Below, piece by piece: positions 17,602 to 28,343 of a DNA stretch of 64,000 bases (position 1 is its first letter; each line of letters opens with the position of its first letter). Under the pieces are notes generated by a model. The model was given only the letters and a program-made list of their open reading frames with translations. It searched no databases and was not told the origin of the DNA. Made by a program: the position numbers and the translations under genes. The DNA is from PALSA-505 sp963762615 (GTDB lineage Bacteria; Actinomycetota; Actinomycetes; Streptosporangiales; Streptosporangiaceae): NCBI GenBank assembly GCA_963762615.1, contig CAVXLG010000020.1, forward strand, positions 1,302,001-1,366,000, given 5' to 3'.

Positions 17602-18063
17602 CTACTGCTCCAGGTAGGCGGCAAGTTTCGTCAGGGACGAATCGAGCCCCGCGGCGTGGTCCTCCGCGGAGATGCCGTCTGGGACGTCCTCGGCGACGAT
17701 GTTGACGCGCGTCCCGGAATCGGCAGCGGCGACCTCCCAGGTCATGATCATGGTGCCGGCGTAGGCGGGGTCATCGGAGACGAAGTCCACCGCCTGTACG
17801 ACCCGCTCGCCGAGGACGATATCGACGAAGCGGGCCTCGACGATGTCGGAATCCGGGGTCGCCTTGCCCGGTGCGCCGGAGGCGTCGGAATAGGTCAGCA
17901 CCATCCGGTACGACCCGCCCGACCGTGCGTCGAATCGCTCGAACCTGCCGATCATCCCGCCAGGAGGCAGCCATGCCAGGAGCGCCTCGGGATCGACAAG
18001 AGCGGCCCAGACCCGCTCGGGCGGCACAGCGATCACCCGGGATGCCCTGTCCGTACGCGGCAC
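17602..18063 (-). CDS. SRPBCC / AHSA1-like protein
   Basis: A 153-residue START-like helix-grip protein. The first strand and helix read SRVIAVPPERVWAALVDPEAL, followed by WLPPGGMIGRFE and FDARSGGSYRMVLTY. The end TWEVAAADSGTRVNI and DSSLTKLAAYLEQ matches the Aha1/SRPBCC pattern. Such proteins bind hydrophobic ligands in a central cavity, and many actinobacterial copies are uncharacterised. It is monocistronic upstream of the vapBC pair. Confidence 0.85.
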   Translation of the reverse strand: MPRTDRASRVIAVPPERVWAALVDPEALLAWLPPGGMIGRFERFDARSGGSYRMVLTYSDASGAPGKATPDSDIVEARFVDIVLGERVVQAVDFVSDDPAYAGTMIMTWEVAAADSGTRVNIVAEDVPDGISAEDHAAGLDSSLTKLAAYLEQ

Positions 18064-18133
18064 GCCGTGATCCTAGCGCCATCGGACTTGGCCGGCGCCA
18101 TCACCTCTAGTTACGTGTCTCGTGAGCCAGGGG

Positions 18134-18697
18134 TCAAGTTCCTTCCACCGCAGCCCTGATGACGGCATTGACCGTGGCGTCGGGGAAGAACACCGTGAGA
18201 TTCCTCGCGGCAGCCATTGCTCGATCACGGGCCTCGGCTCCGAGCTGGCGGGTTTCCCGCAGGGCATACTTGACGGCCCGGCGGCGGACACCAGCCCGGT
18301 ACTTCTCGACATCCATGCTGATCGTGACTGCGTGAGCGTCGGCCAGCTCCAGAGCCTCGGCCGTGATCTTGTTGCCCTTGGCCGAGTTGCAGTCCCCGTG
18401 CAGGAGCTGGAGATTCCAGCGTCGGTGGGGGCCGCCGAATACCTTCGGGATGATGTGATCAACTGCGGTGCCAGGCGGGGAGTCGGGCAGCGAATCGCCG
18501 CACCATGGACAGCGCCAGGCTTGCAGTTCGACCAACTCAGTCAAGAACGCCTGACGGTGCGATGCCCACGGGACAGCCTCGTCGTAGTACTGGTCATCGA
18601 TGGCCCGGACGAGACCCGGCCAGGGGCCGGGGCAGTGATCCTCTCCGGCAGGCAGCGGCAGTCCGCACACACCGCACCAGCCAGGCTCAGCGGGCAT
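18134..18697 (-). CDS. HNH endonuclease domain protein with zinc-binding cysteines
   Basis: A 187-residue protein. An N-terminal CxxC (WCGVCG) plus a downstream Cys/His pair may form one zinc site. The HNH nuclease core has CPWCG, then AVDHIIPKVFGGPHRRWNLQ, then LLHGDCNSAKGNK, the canonical D-H-I-P / N-L / C-N-xx-K-G-N arrangement. Stand-alone HNH proteins of this size can be restriction-like, phage-derived or repair nucleases. No methylase or restriction partner is adjacent, so the role is open. The start ATG 18697 has only a weak ribosome-binding site. Confidence 0.85.
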   Translation of the reverse strand: MPAEPGWCGVCGLPLPAGEDHCPGPWPGLVRAIDDQYYDEAVPWASHRQAFLTELVELQAWRCPWCGDSLPDSPPGTAVDHIIPKVFGGPHRRWNLQLLHGDCNSAKGNKITAEALELADAHAVTISMDVEKYRAGVRRRAVKYALRETRQLGAEARDRAMAAARNLTVFFPDATVNAVIRAAVEGT

Positions 18698-18907
18698 GTG
18701 CTCAAGGTAAGGGGCCGGCCGGACATTTCAGGCCTGGGGTTGCCCCGCAGTTGACCGGGCACCGATGACTTCCGGGCAGCAGTAGCGTCTGATGCACTAG
18801 CGACAGGCCACAGACACCGCGATCACGCGAGCGCTGCGGCCCGGCGCAGGCACGTTCCCCTAGCGTGCCCGGTCCCCAGCCGACCCGAGACCACGGGAGT
18901 TCTGATT

Positions 18908-19477
18908 ATGCGGAAGCTGATCGCGCTGGTGTTCCACTACTCGCTCAACGGCCTGCTCGCCGACGAGGGCACCGAGTACTACAAGTTCTGCTTCGAGCTC
19001 CTCGACCTGCACGGCGGCCCGGACCAAGACGATCAGACACTCGACTTTCTGCAGAGCGCGCACGCGCACGTCATGGGCCGCAACGCCTATGAGGGCATGG
19101 CCGGATCCCTCCCGGCGCACCCCGAGCACCCGTGGGCCGGCATCCTGACCGCCGGGCGCAAGGTCGTCTTCTCCCGGACCCTGCAGACGGCCGGCTGGGC
19201 CAACACCACCATCGCCGCCGGTGACACGGCAGAAGAGATCGACAAGCTGCGGCGAGGCGGCGACGGCCACATCGTGGCCTGGGGCGGCGTCGGCCTCTGG
19301 CGGTCGCTGATGCGACTCGACCTGATCGACGAGTTCCGCCTGGACTTGCACCCCTACGTTGCGGACGAGGGCACCCCGCTGTTCGACGACGTCCCCCCGT
19401 CCTACCGGCTCGACCTGATCTCCAGCACCGCCGCCAGCAACGGGATCCTCGAACTGCAGTACCGGCGGCACCGATAA
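18908..19477 (+). CDS. Dihydrofolate reductase-family (RibD C-terminal-like) protein
   Basis: A 189-residue NADPH-dependent reductase-like protein. Family features include the first strand RKLIALVFHYSLNGLLAD, the segment AHVMGRNAYEGMAG, then KVVFSRTL, the cofactor-binding HIVAWGGVGLWRSLM and DEFRLDLHPYV. These match the 'dihydrofolate reductase family/RibD C-terminal domain' proteins abundant in actinomycetes. Most are not true folate enzymes, and the substrate is unknown. The gene is monocistronic. Confidence 0.87.
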   Translation: MRKLIALVFHYSLNGLLADEGTEYYKFCFELLDLHGGPDQDDQTLDFLQSAHAHVMGRNAYEGMAGSLPAHPEHPWAGILTAGRKVVFSRTLQTAGWANTTIAAGDTAEEIDKLRRGGDGHIVAWGGVGLWRSLMRLDLIDEFRLDLHPYVADEGTPLFDDVPPSYRLDLISSTAASNGILELQYRRHR

Positions 19478-19696
19478 CCCAGCGGCCCAGCAGGTCGGGA
19501 CAGTGACCGCGCCGAACGATCATGGATAGCCCGCCAACGAGAGCTTGACACGTCCGGGCTGCGCGATGCGAGAGGGAACCACCCTGTCCTAATCCCGGCC
19601 GTCATCCTTGCAGGCGCCAAGATCCGGTGAGTGGTCGTTTGCAAGGCGCGTTCAGCCGGTCGCGGGATGGAGCCGGACGTCGCCTAGCGCCGTGGG

Positions 19697-21199
19697 CTAT
19701 GAGGTTGCGACGCTGGTCGCTGGTTGTTCTTTGTGGCTGTCGGCTGTGGGGAGCTGGAGGTGGAAGGCGGCGCCGTCGCCGAGCCGGGTGTCGAGGGTGA
19801 TCTGGCCGCCGTGCGCGGCGGTCAGGGAGGCCGCGATCGCCAGGCCGAGACCGGTGCCGCCGCGCGCGCGGGTCCGGGCGTCGTCGGTGCGGTAGAACCG
19901 CTCGAAGACGTGGGAGGCCTGTTCGGCGGTCATGCCCGGGCCTTGGTCGGCGACGGTGAGCTGGACGCCGCCGGGGATCGTGGTCACGGTGATGGTCACG
20001 GGGGATTCTGGTGGTGTGTGCTGGATGGCGTTGCCGATCAGGTTGTCGATGACCTGGCGTATCCGCTCAGCGTCGGCCATCACCACCGCGGGGTCAGCGG
20101 CGCGCAGCGTGACCTTGCGTCCAGGGTGCGCGGCGCGGGCGTGCTGGGCGGCCTCGGCCGCGATGCTGGCCAGGTCTATGGGCGCCCGGTCGAGCGGGCG
20201 GCCGGTGTCGTACCGCGCGAGGAGGAGCAGTTCTTCGACGAGCCTGCTCATCCGGCTGGCTTCGCGCTGGATCATGCTCATGAGCCGCAGCAGTTCGTCC
20301 GTGCTGGCGTGGTCGCCTTGCTGCAGGCCGTATTCGGCGAGTCCGCGGACCGAGGTGAGGGGCGTGCGCAGCTCGTGACTGGCGTCGGCGGCGAACTGCC
20401 GCATTCTGGCCTCGGAGCGCCGGGCCTGTTCTTCCCCGCCGGCCCGCGCCTGGTAGGCGGACTCGATGGTGGCGAGCATGGTGTCCAGCGCGCGGGCAAG
20501 CCGCCCGACCTCGGTTTTTCCCGGCGGGTGGTCGATGCGCTGAGACAGGTCACCGTCCGCGATGGCGGCGGCGGTCGTCTCAATCGCGGCCAGCGGTGAC
20601 AGGCTGGCGCGCACCAGCGGCAGGCCGATAGCCGCCAGCAGCACGACCGCGAACGCCCCGGCCACGGTGTCGGCTATCTCCAGCCGGGTGACCGTGTTGT
20701 CGAGGTCGCCGAGACTGTAGGCGACGACCTCGTGCTCCCCGCCGGGGAGCCGCTGGACGAGGACGCGCCAGGATGGCCCGGCTCCGCCGGTCGCCGGGAC
20801 CGTGAACGGTGTCCCGAGCTGGTCGAGCTGGGCCACCGACAGCCGGGGCCCGGCGGCCGTGTGCACCGGCCCGCCGAGCAGCCGGGGCCGGCCATCGGCG
20901 GCGACCAGTTCCACGAGGAACTGCGCCGGCAGCGCCTGCCTCCGCTGTGCCGACCGGGGTGGTGGCGGGTGCGCGCGCCCGGCGATGCGAGCCGCGACGT
21001 GGGCGAAACCGCGAAGCTGGGCATCGGACCTGCCCAGCAGGTAACCGCGCAGCAGCGTGACGCCCACCACCCCGGTCACCAGGCACGTCACGGCGACCAG
21101 TAGGGTCGCGGTCGCCATCACCCGCATGCGCAGCGACGCACCGCGCAGGACCGCGCGCAGCCGGCCGGCCGTGCGGCGCCGCGGCCGGGGCGCGCTCAC
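19697..21199 (-). CDS. OmpR-type sensor histidine kinase
   Basis: A 500-residue membrane sensor kinase. A basic N-terminus is followed by TM1 (ATATLLVAVTCLVTGVVGV), an extracytoplasmic domain of about 140 residues and TM2 (FAVVLLAAIGLPLVRASLS). Then come HAMP, the HisKA H-box DASHELRTPLTSVRGL and the ATPase with N-box NLIGNAIQHTP, VADQGPGM and GGTGLGLAIA. The GTG start at 21199 overlaps the response regulator stop by four bases. An extended open frame further upstream lies over the regulator and is not used. The kinase would phosphorylate the regulator encoded just before it. Confidence 0.93.
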   Translation of the reverse strand: MSAPRPRRRTAGRLRAVLRGASLRMRVMATATLLVAVTCLVTGVVGVTLLRGYLLGRSDAQLRGFAHVAARIAGRAHPPPPRSAQRRQALPAQFLVELVAADGRPRLLGGPVHTAAGPRLSVAQLDQLGTPFTVPATGGAGPSWRVLVQRLPGGEHEVVAYSLGDLDNTVTRLEIADTVAGAFAVVLLAAIGLPLVRASLSPLAAIETTAAAIADGDLSQRIDHPPGKTEVGRLARALDTMLATIESAYQARAGGEEQARRSEARMRQFAADASHELRTPLTSVRGLAEYGLQQGDHASTDELLRLMSMIQREASRMSRLVEELLLLARYDTGRPLDRAPIDLASIAAEAAQHARAAHPGRKVTLRAADPAVVMADAERIRQVIDNLIGNAIQHTPPESPVTITVTTIPGGVQLTVADQGPGMTAEQASHVFERFYRTDDARTRARGGTGLGLAIAASLTAAHGGQITLDTRLGDGAAFHLQLPTADSHKEQPATSVATS

Positions 21200-21894
21200 G
21201 GCGGGATCCGCAGCACGTACCCGTACCCGCGGACGGTGTGGATGAGCCGCGGCTCCCGCTGGTCGATCTTGCCCCGCAGGTAGCTGACAGACGACTCGAC
21301 CAGGTTGCCCTCGCCGGCCGGGCCGTAATCCCAGACGTGGTCGCGAATCTGCGTCTTGCTCAGTACCCGCCCGGCGTTGGCCATCAGGAACCGCAGCAGC
21401 CGGAACTGCGTCGGTGTCAGCGCGATAGCCTCGCCAGCCCGCCTGACCTCGTGGGCGTCGTCGTCCAGCTCCAGGTCGGCGACACGCAACCGGGAGCAAG
21501 GCGCCGCCTGCCGGGTGCGGCTGAGTACTGCCCGGACCCGGGCCAGCACCTCATCAAGGCTGAACGGCTTGGTGACGTAGTCATCGGCCCCCAGGTTCAG
21601 CCCGGCGACCCGGTCGGCCACCTCATCGCGCGCGGTCAGGAAGACCACGGGAATGCCACCAGGGTGGGCGCGCAGGCGGCCGGCCACCTCAAAGCCGTCG
21701 CCGTCCGGCATCATCACGTCAAGCAGGATGAGGTCGGGCCGGGAGCGTGCGGCCGCGCGCACCGCCTCTGCGCCGCTGGCCGCTGTCACTACCTCGAAGC
21801 CGGCAAAACGCAACGATCCCGACAAGAGTTCCCTGATCGTGGCCTCGTCGTCTACCACCAGGACACGGGCAGGCCCCAGGCCGGGCCCAGGCAT
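21196..21894 (-). CDS. OmpR/PhoB-family response regulator
   Basis: A 232-residue regulator. The receiver has VLVVDDEATI, phospho-acceptor Asp59 in LILLDVMMPDGDGFE, Thr in FLTARDE and Lys in YVTKPFS. The C-terminal winged helix includes LTPTQFRLLRFLMANAGRVL, then HVWDYG and HTVRGYGYVLR. It is the first gene of a two-gene operon with the kinase downstream. ATG 21894 is preferred because GGTGAG lies five bases upstream; GTG 21903 and TTG 21924 are in-frame alternatives. Possible targets include the divergently placed ABC transporter genes at 22.2 kb. Confidence 0.93.
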   Translation of the reverse strand: MPGPGLGPARVLVVDDEATIRELLSGSLRFAGFEVVTAASGAEAVRAAARSRPDLILLDVMMPDGDGFEVAGRLRAHPGGIPVVFLTARDEVADRVAGLNLGADDYVTKPFSLDEVLARVRAVLSRTRQAAPCSRLRVADLELDDDAHEVRRAGEAIALTPTQFRLLRFLMANAGRVLSKTQIRDHVWDYGPAGEGNLVESSVSYLRGKIDQREPRLIHTVRGYGYVLRIPP

Positions 21895-22209
21895 GGGTCT
21901 CACCCGTTCACCATGGCGGGTCAACCTTGCGGATCGCTGACCGCGCGCTGCATGTCCGCTCCGTTACCGACTGCCCCGCTGAGCGCCGCGCCGGGAGCCC
22001 GTCAGCGCTGGCCTGTCACCGATGATCGAAAACCCTCAGCCGGCGTTCAGTATTCGCCAACGAAACCGGGCCAGGCTGGTCAGTGGCGCGCTCGCCTTGG
22101 TGGCATCCTCATGCGATCCCCATCGCCAGCCACCCGGCGGGTCGCGCCGCCACTGCGCCGCATTCGGGACGGGCGCTGACCAGAGCAATCGCCTTATGAA
22201 GGGGAGCCC

Positions 22210-23716
22210 ATGTTCTTCATCTACCTGCGGCGGGAGCTGCGGCGCCGGTGGCGGCAGGCGACGATCATCGCGCTAGGCCTGGCTCTGGGCATCGGCCTGG
22301 TGGTCACCGTGACCGCCTTGTCTCGCGGGGTGAACCAGGCGCAGGGGGACGTGCTGCACTCGCTTTACGGGCAGGACACCGCGATCACGGTGACCAAGGC
22401 CCCGTCGCTCGGCAGCGGCGGCCCCGGGGCGTTCCGGTTCCGCACCGGCAGCAGCGGATCGCGGCCGGCGGCCGGGTCCAAGGTCAGCGTGGACAACCTC
22501 ACCAGCACGGCGCTCGGCACCATCTCGGCGGGTGATGTGGCATCGGTGACCCGGCTGAACGGGGTAGCCGCGGCGGCGGGCGGCCTGACGCTGAACGACA
22601 CCAAGCTCACCTTCACCATCCCCAGCCAGAGTTCTGGCGGCGGGTTCGGCGGCTTCGGCGGCGGGGGTGGCAGCCCCGGCGGCGGGTTCGGATCCGGGCA
22701 CTTCCCGACCCCGATCAGCGTCAACGGAGTGGAGCTGTCCGGCAACGCCGCCGCCCTGGGGCCGCTCAGCGCCGCCAAGCTGATATCCGGCCGCACCCTG
22801 TCGGCCTCCGACGCCAACTCGGACGTGGCCCTCGTGAGCTCCGGCTACGCCACCGCCAACAAGCTCACGACCGGGTCCAAAGTCACGCTGGCCAAGGTCA
22901 GCTTCAGGGTCGTCGGGGTGGTCTCGGCGGGGTCGGGCAACAGCACCGACGTCTACATCCCGCTGGCGCGTGCGCAAGCACTCGGCACCGCGCAGGGCAA
23001 GAGCCTGAAGAACAAGGTCAACACCATCTATGTCGCGGCGGGCAGCGCCACCGGCATCAGCACCGTGTCGGAGGAGATCTCCGCGACGCTGCCGGGCACC
23101 ACGGTGACCAACCAGAATGACCTGGCCAAGCAGCTAACCGGATCAGTGGCCAGCGCCTCCAGCCTGGCGTCCAACCTGGGCCGGTGGCTGGCCATCGCGG
23201 TCCTGGTGGCGGCCTTCGTACTGGCCAGCTTGCTGACCACGGCGGCGGTCTCGCGCCGGGTGCGGGAGTTCGGCACGCTGAAGGCACTGGGCTGGACCAG
23301 CCGCCGCGTCGTCCGGCAGGTCATCGGCGAGTCGGTGGTGATCGGCGTGCTCGGCGGCGCCGCCGGGATCGCGCTCGGGTTCGCGGGGTCCGCCCTGGTC
23401 GGAGCGTTCGCCCCGACGCTGACCGCATCGGTCGGGCAGACCACGGGCAGCGCCACCCCGGGCGGCGCGAAGATCCTTCGGCGGCCCCCCGGGCGGCTTC
23501 GGCGGCTTCGGCGGCGGTGGCGGATTCGCCGGGCCCCGGCGGCTGGCCTCGGCCGCCACCACCACGGTGCACGTGCCGCTGACCGCGACGGTCACCATCG
23601 GCGCGGTCGTCGCGGCGGTGGCGCTGGCGATCGCCGGCGGCCTGCTCGCGGGCGCGTTCGGCGGCTGGCGGGCAGCGCGGCTGCGGCCAGCGGCGGCCCT
23701 GGCGAGGGTCGAATGA
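22210..23716 (+). pseudogene. MacB/FtsX-type ABC transporter permease, frameshifted near the C-terminus
   Basis: FtsX-fold permease subunit partnered with the ATPase downstream. N-terminal TM1 reads ATIIALGLALGIGLVVTVTA. A large extracytoplasmic MacB_PCD domain contains a Gly-rich insertion near residue 140. TM2-TM3 are LAIAVLVAAFVLASLLTTAA and VVIGVLGGAAGIALGFAGSA. At about 23470-23495, within a second Gly-rich segment with a run of six C, the frame is lost. The last helix (VTIGAVVAAVALAIAGGLLA) and the family end RAARLRPAAALARVE continue in the +1 frame to 23716. The unshifted frame runs on as an Arg-rich tail to 23775. This could be a real break, a sequencing error or frameshifting. Confidence 0.75.
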
Positions 23717-23774
23717 TCAGGCGGGAACCGGCTGGGCAGGCTCGGGGCACCGCGAATATCCGGGAAGAGGCGTG

Positions 23775-24476
<702 letters not shown>

Positions 24477-24805
24477 CCGCACTGCCGAGAAACCTGCAGG
24501 CACGGGTGTCACCGGGGGACGCCGGGGAGCGACCACCGTCCATCCGGGAAATAAGGGCAGATCCGAACGGGCGGCGGCTTGACTGCCTCGCCGGCGGCTC
24601 CCTCGCCGGCCATGCCGACGTGGCGGCGTGCTCGTGCAGGCAGCGGACCGGCCGCGCCGCGCGCGCCTTGACAGCCGCAATTGGCGCCGCCATGGTATTT
24701 TTCTGGCCGCTATGCGTACGGTCGTCCGGCAAGCCTGGCCGCGCCAGACGGCACGGCAGGCGGCGGCATGATCACCGCCGGGCCCGGCAGAAGGGGGGGT
24801 ACACC
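24477..24805. other. Intergenic region before the flavin hydroxylase
   Basis: About 330 bases. Long open frames cross this stretch in more than one phase, but none has a family match or a plausible start. The ribosome-binding site AAGGGGGGG of the next gene lies at its end. No operator or hairpin is obvious. Confidence 0.4.
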
Positions 24806-26584
24806 GTGAGTCCCGCCGAACTTGCCGTAGATATTGACGTCCTGGTCGTCGGGTCCGGGCCGGGCGGGGCCGGGGCCGCGCTCTTCCTGGCCACGTACGG
24901 CACTCCGGTCCTCGTCGTGACCAAGTACGGGCAGCTGTCGGACACGCCCCGTGCGCACATCACCAATCAGCGCACCATGGAGTCCCTGCGGGACATGGAC
25001 CTGGAACAGCGGCTGATGCGCGAGGCCACGCCGTGGGAGTACATGGGCAATACGACCTTCTGCACGAGCCTGGCCGGCGATGAGCTCGGCCGGATCCCGT
25101 CCTGGGGCACCGACACCCGGCGGCATGCCGACTACGAGCTGCAGAGCCCGTGCACGATGCTGGACGCGCCGCAGACCATTACCGAGCCGGTCATGATGCA
25201 GGCGGCGCAGGCCCGCGGCGCCAAGGTGCGTTTCGACACCGAGTACCTCTCGCACGTGCAAGACGAGTCCGGGGTGACCACTCAGGTCAAAGACCGGCTG
25301 ACCGGGGCGGTCTACGCGATCAGGTCGAGGTACCTCGTCGGCGCCGACGGGTCGCGCAGCCTGGTCGCGGCAGATCTCGGCCTGCCATTCGAGGGGCCTG
25401 GCGCCGTCGGCGGCGCCCTGCACATCATCTTCGAGGCCGACCTGAGCCGCTTCGTCGCGCACCGCCCGTCGGTCCTGTACTGGATGCTGCAGCCGGGCGC
25501 CGAGAAGGAAGGCGTCGGGCTCGGCGTCCTGCGGATGATCAAGCCGTGGCATGAGTGGATGCTCATGTGGGGTTACGAAGCAGCGGCCGGGCCGCCGGAG
25601 ATCACCGACGAGTTCGCGCGCGAGCTGGCTGTCAAACTGGTCGGGACCGACGACTTCGAGATGCGGGTTACGTCCCGGCTACCCTGGACCGTCAATCACC
25701 ATTTCGCGACGACGATCGCCCGCGGCCGGGTCTTCTGCGTTGGTGACGCCGTGCACCGGCACCCGCCGACCAACGGCCTGGGATCCAACACCTCCATTCA
25801 GGACTCGTACAACCTGGCCTGGAAGCTGCATGCCGTCGTCCAGGGCTGGGCGGCACCTTCGCTACTGGAGTCCTACGACGCCGAGCGGGCTCCTGTCGCC
25901 CGCCAGATCGTCGAGCGAGCCAACCAAAGCATCGCCGACACCGGGCGCATCGTCGCTGCCCTGGGCGTCAACGACACCTCGGACGTCGCCAAGCTGAACC
26001 AGCAGCTGGCACTGCGCGTCGCTCCCGGCCCTGAGGGCGAGAAGATCCGGGAGAACCTCCGCGAGGCGATCGCCTACAAGGCTTACGAATTCGACGCGCA
26101 TGGCGTTGAGCACAACCACCGCTATGCCTCGTCGGCTGTCATTCCGGACGGCACCGCGATGCCCGCCTTCGCCCGCGATCCCGAGCTCTACGCCCAGCCC
26201 ACAACATGGCCCGGCGCTAAGCTCCCGCACACCTGGGTCACGCGCGCCGGGCACCGCGTCTCGACGCTGGACCTGGCCGGCCACGGCGCCTTCAGCGTCT
26301 GGACCGGCATTGGCGGCCGGGCCTGGCTCGACGCCGCGGAAGGTTTCACCGCGCGCACTGGCCTGCCGATCACCGCAGTCTCGATCGGCCCCCGCGAGCC
26401 CATCGAGGACCCTTACGGCACCTGGGCTGAGCTGCGCGAGATCTCCGATGGCGGCGTCCTGCTCGTCCGCCCCGACCTATACGTTGCCGCCCGGCACGCC
26501 GGCGCCCCCGACTCCCCCGAGGCCGCCGCCGCCTGGCTCACCCGCACCCTCACCTCGGTCCTGGGCACCTCCGCTCCGGCCTAG
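24806..26584 (+). CDS. FAD-dependent aromatic hydroxylase (TfdB/phenol 2-monooxygenase type)
   Basis: A 592-residue group A flavoprotein monooxygenase. The N-terminal FAD Rossmann motif is VLVVGSGPGGAGAALFLATY. The mid motif VGADGSRSLV corresponds to the conserved DG motif. GRVFCVGDAVHRHPPTNGLG with SNTSIQDSYNLAWKL is the GD motif and following helix. A C-terminal thioredoxin-like domain of about 170 residues is present. Length and sequence resemble 2,4-dichlorophenol 6-monooxygenase-like enzymes, which hydroxylate phenols with NAD(P)H and O2. GTG 24806 with AAGGGGGGG about six bases upstream is the start. No ring-cleavage gene is nearby, so the pathway is unknown. Confidence 0.88.
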   Translation: MSPAELAVDIDVLVVGSGPGGAGAALFLATYGTPVLVVTKYGQLSDTPRAHITNQRTMESLRDMDLEQRLMREATPWEYMGNTTFCTSLAGDELGRIPSWGTDTRRHADYELQSPCTMLDAPQTITEPVMMQAAQARGAKVRFDTEYLSHVQDESGVTTQVKDRLTGAVYAIRSRYLVGADGSRSLVAADLGLPFEGPGAVGGALHIIFEADLSRFVAHRPSVLYWMLQPGAEKEGVGLGVLRMIKPWHEWMLMWGYEAAAGPPEITDEFARELAVKLVGTDDFEMRVTSRLPWTVNHHFATTIARGRVFCVGDAVHRHPPTNGLGSNTSIQDSYNLAWKLHAVVQGWAAPSLLESYDAERAPVARQIVERANQSIADTGRIVAALGVNDTSDVAKLNQQLALRVAPGPEGEKIRENLREAIAYKAYEFDAHGVEHNHRYASSAVIPDGTAMPAFARDPELYAQPTTWPGAKLPHTWVTRAGHRVSTLDLAGHGAFSVWTGIGGRAWLDAAEGFTARTGLPITAVSIGPREPIEDPYGTWAELREISDGGVLLVRPDLYVAARHAGAPDSPEAAAAWLTRTLTSVLGTSAPA

Positions 26585-26634
26585 TCCAGGCCGTGACCCC
26601 TCGATTCTGGCGAGTGACACCAGGTGACAGCTGA

Positions 26635-27786
26635 TCATCCGATGGGGCGGGTGGTCCAATGAGCCGGGTTCGGGCCGAGCAGCCGCAGGTGATGGGCGAA
26701 GATGGCGGGGGCGTTCGGTGTCACTCCGGCGCCGGTGAAGATATACACCTGCAGCCCGTCCGCGTGGGCGGCGCAGACCTGCGAGCCTTGCCCGGTGGTC
26801 GTGGTCGCCACGTGGTAGCCGTTGATGACCCGGTGCCGGACGGCGCTGGCGGGCTGCAGGCTGCAGGTCGTGACCCTGGGGCTCGCCGGGCCGATGATGA
26901 GCGAGGGCGCCGACGCTGCGCTGCCTGCATACCACTGGTAGGCCGCCAGCACCCCCGCGCGTGGGTCTGATTGGACCACGGGAACCCGCCAGTCCGGCGG
27001 CACCCCGGTCAGCTGGGCGGGGAACCTGAACGGCTGGCTCGCGCCGGCCCCGAATCCGATCTTGTCCGCGCTCATGCGGACCTGTGTCCGGTTATGGCCG
27101 GCCAGGATCGCCCAGGCGCCGGGCGCGTAAGTCCATACCAGGATGGAGCCGCCCGGCGACCAGGCGCCTGGGTCACACTGGCGGGTGTTACAGACAGGCC
27201 CCGCCCAGAATGCCTGGTGTCCGTTGACCGGCGCAGCGACCGCGGTCACCGGGTTCGTGAGGGTGGGGTGGCCCCCGTGGCCACCCCAGTTCAGGGTGCA
27301 CGCAAGCTGCGGGTGCCGGTGGCCGCGCAGCAGGGCGAGAATTTGCCCGCTGCTGTGGTTGCACTGGCCGGGCACGTAAACGTTGAGGCCCACGAAATGC
27401 TTGGACCCTTCCGTTCCGACCTCGAACGTCTCCACCTCGCCCGCGGTCATGACCGACGTGAGGTGCCTGCCCGCGGGCAGCCAGCCGAACCCGGCGTAGG
27501 GAACCAGCGGATCGAAACGGCGCGGGGCGATCGCGGAGCTTGGCCCGCCCGCGGACCCGTGATCAGCGCGCGGCGCCGCCTGCCTGCCCGCGCCGAAGGT
27601 GAAGACGGCGCCAGCGACTGCTGCCACCACCGCTGCCGCCAGTACCGGAGCACCGGCCACCCCGGCCCGGCGCCAGCGAAGGCGGGCCCGGCCCCGGCGC
27701 TGGGCGAGTTGTGCATCCACCCCCGAAGAGCCCGGCTCGTCGTCGGCTATCTCGGTAAACAGCGCACGCAGCCGCGACTCGATCAT
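26635..27786 (-). CDS. Membrane partner of SigE-family sigma factor (putative anti-sigma-like protein)
   Basis: A 383-residue protein. The N-terminal cytoplasmic part, MIESRLRALFTEIADDEPGS and QLAQRRGRARLRWRR, is followed by one helix (VLAAAVVAAVAGAVFTFGAG) and a large extracytoplasmic domain of about 300 residues. That domain contains four or more Cys. It overlaps the sigma gene by four bases (ATGA) and is the second gene of the operon. This is the typical architecture of the membrane proteins paired with SigE-family (SigE70) sigma factors in actinobacteria. Direct anti-sigma activity is inferred from context, since no zinc-finger anti-sigma motif is visible. Confidence 0.75.
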   Translation of the reverse strand: MIESRLRALFTEIADDEPGSSGVDAQLAQRRGRARLRWRRAGVAGAPVLAAAVVAAVAGAVFTFGAGRQAAPRADHGSAGGPSSAIAPRRFDPLVPYAGFGWLPAGRHLTSVMTAGEVETFEVGTEGSKHFVGLNVYVPGQCNHSSGQILALLRGHRHPQLACTLNWGGHGGHPTLTNPVTAVAAPVNGHQAFWAGPVCNTRQCDPGAWSPGGSILVWTYAPGAWAILAGHNRTQVRMSADKIGFGAGASQPFRFPAQLTGVPPDWRVPVVQSDPRAGVLAAYQWYAGSAASAPSLIIGPASPRVTTCSLQPASAVRHRVINGYHVATTTTGQGSQVCAAHADGLQVYIFTGAGVTPNAPAIFAHHLRLLGPNPAHWTTRPIG

Positions 27787-28343
27787 GGCCGGGTACTCCT
27801 TGGCAGATGATGTGGCGTCCCGCTGGTTTGGCTGGCCTGCCCGCCGGAACTGGCGGCGGACGTCGGCCCGAGAGCCCGGCGCACCGCGTCCAGCGCCCTG
27901 GCCGTGTGGCTCTTCACCGTCCCCGGTGAGCAACCGAGGACTTCGGCAGATTGATCGACGTTCAGGTCGCAGTAGAACCGCAGCACCAAGGCAGCACGCT
28001 GCCGGGCGGGCAGCGCGGCGACCGCTGCCCGCAGATCGAGCACGGCATCGTGATCAACCTCGGCGGCTGCCAAGTCGGCCACCTGGCCGGGCAGGCTCAC
28101 CCGCTTCACCCAGGCCGATCGCTGTTCATGGATGAACTCCCGGACCAGCACCGTCCTGGCATATGCATCAAGATGGCTGGCCGCACGGACCTGGGCCCAG
28201 TGCACATACAGTCTGGTGAGCGTGGCCTGCACCAGGTCATCCCCGCGCTGCCAGTCATCGCACAGCACCGCAGCCAGCCGCCGTAGCGCTGGCAGCCTGG
28301 CCGCGACGTACTCGGTGTATTCGGCATCTCGGCTACCGCTCAC
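27783..28343 (-). CDS. SigE-family RNA polymerase sigma factor
   Basis: A 186-residue ECF-like sigma factor. Region 2 is seen in EYTEYVAARLPALRRLAAVL and DDLVQATLTRLYVHW. Region 4 is ALPARQRAALVLRFYCDLN followed by VDQSAEVLGCSPGTVKSHTA, the helix-turn-helix contacting the -35 element. The C-terminus has a short Ser/Pro-rich tail. GTG 28343 was chosen for GAGGGCGG about eight bases upstream; the frame is open to 28397. Its transcript continues into the membrane partner. Confidence 0.9.
   Translation of the reverse strand: MSGSRDAEYTEYVAARLPALRRLAAVLCDDWQRGDDLVQATLTRLYVHWAQVRAASHLDAYARTVLVREFIHEQRSAWVKRVSLPGQVADLAAAEVDHDAVLDLRAAVAALPARQRAALVLRFYCDLNVDQSAEVLGCSPGTVKSHTARALDAVRRALGPTSAASSGGQASQTSGTPHHLPRSTRP

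Noticed and set aside
19545..19560. TTGACA on the plus strand after the DHFR-like gene, considered as a -35 box.
   Set aside because: No -10-like hexamer follows at a suitable distance and no plus-strand gene starts downstream.
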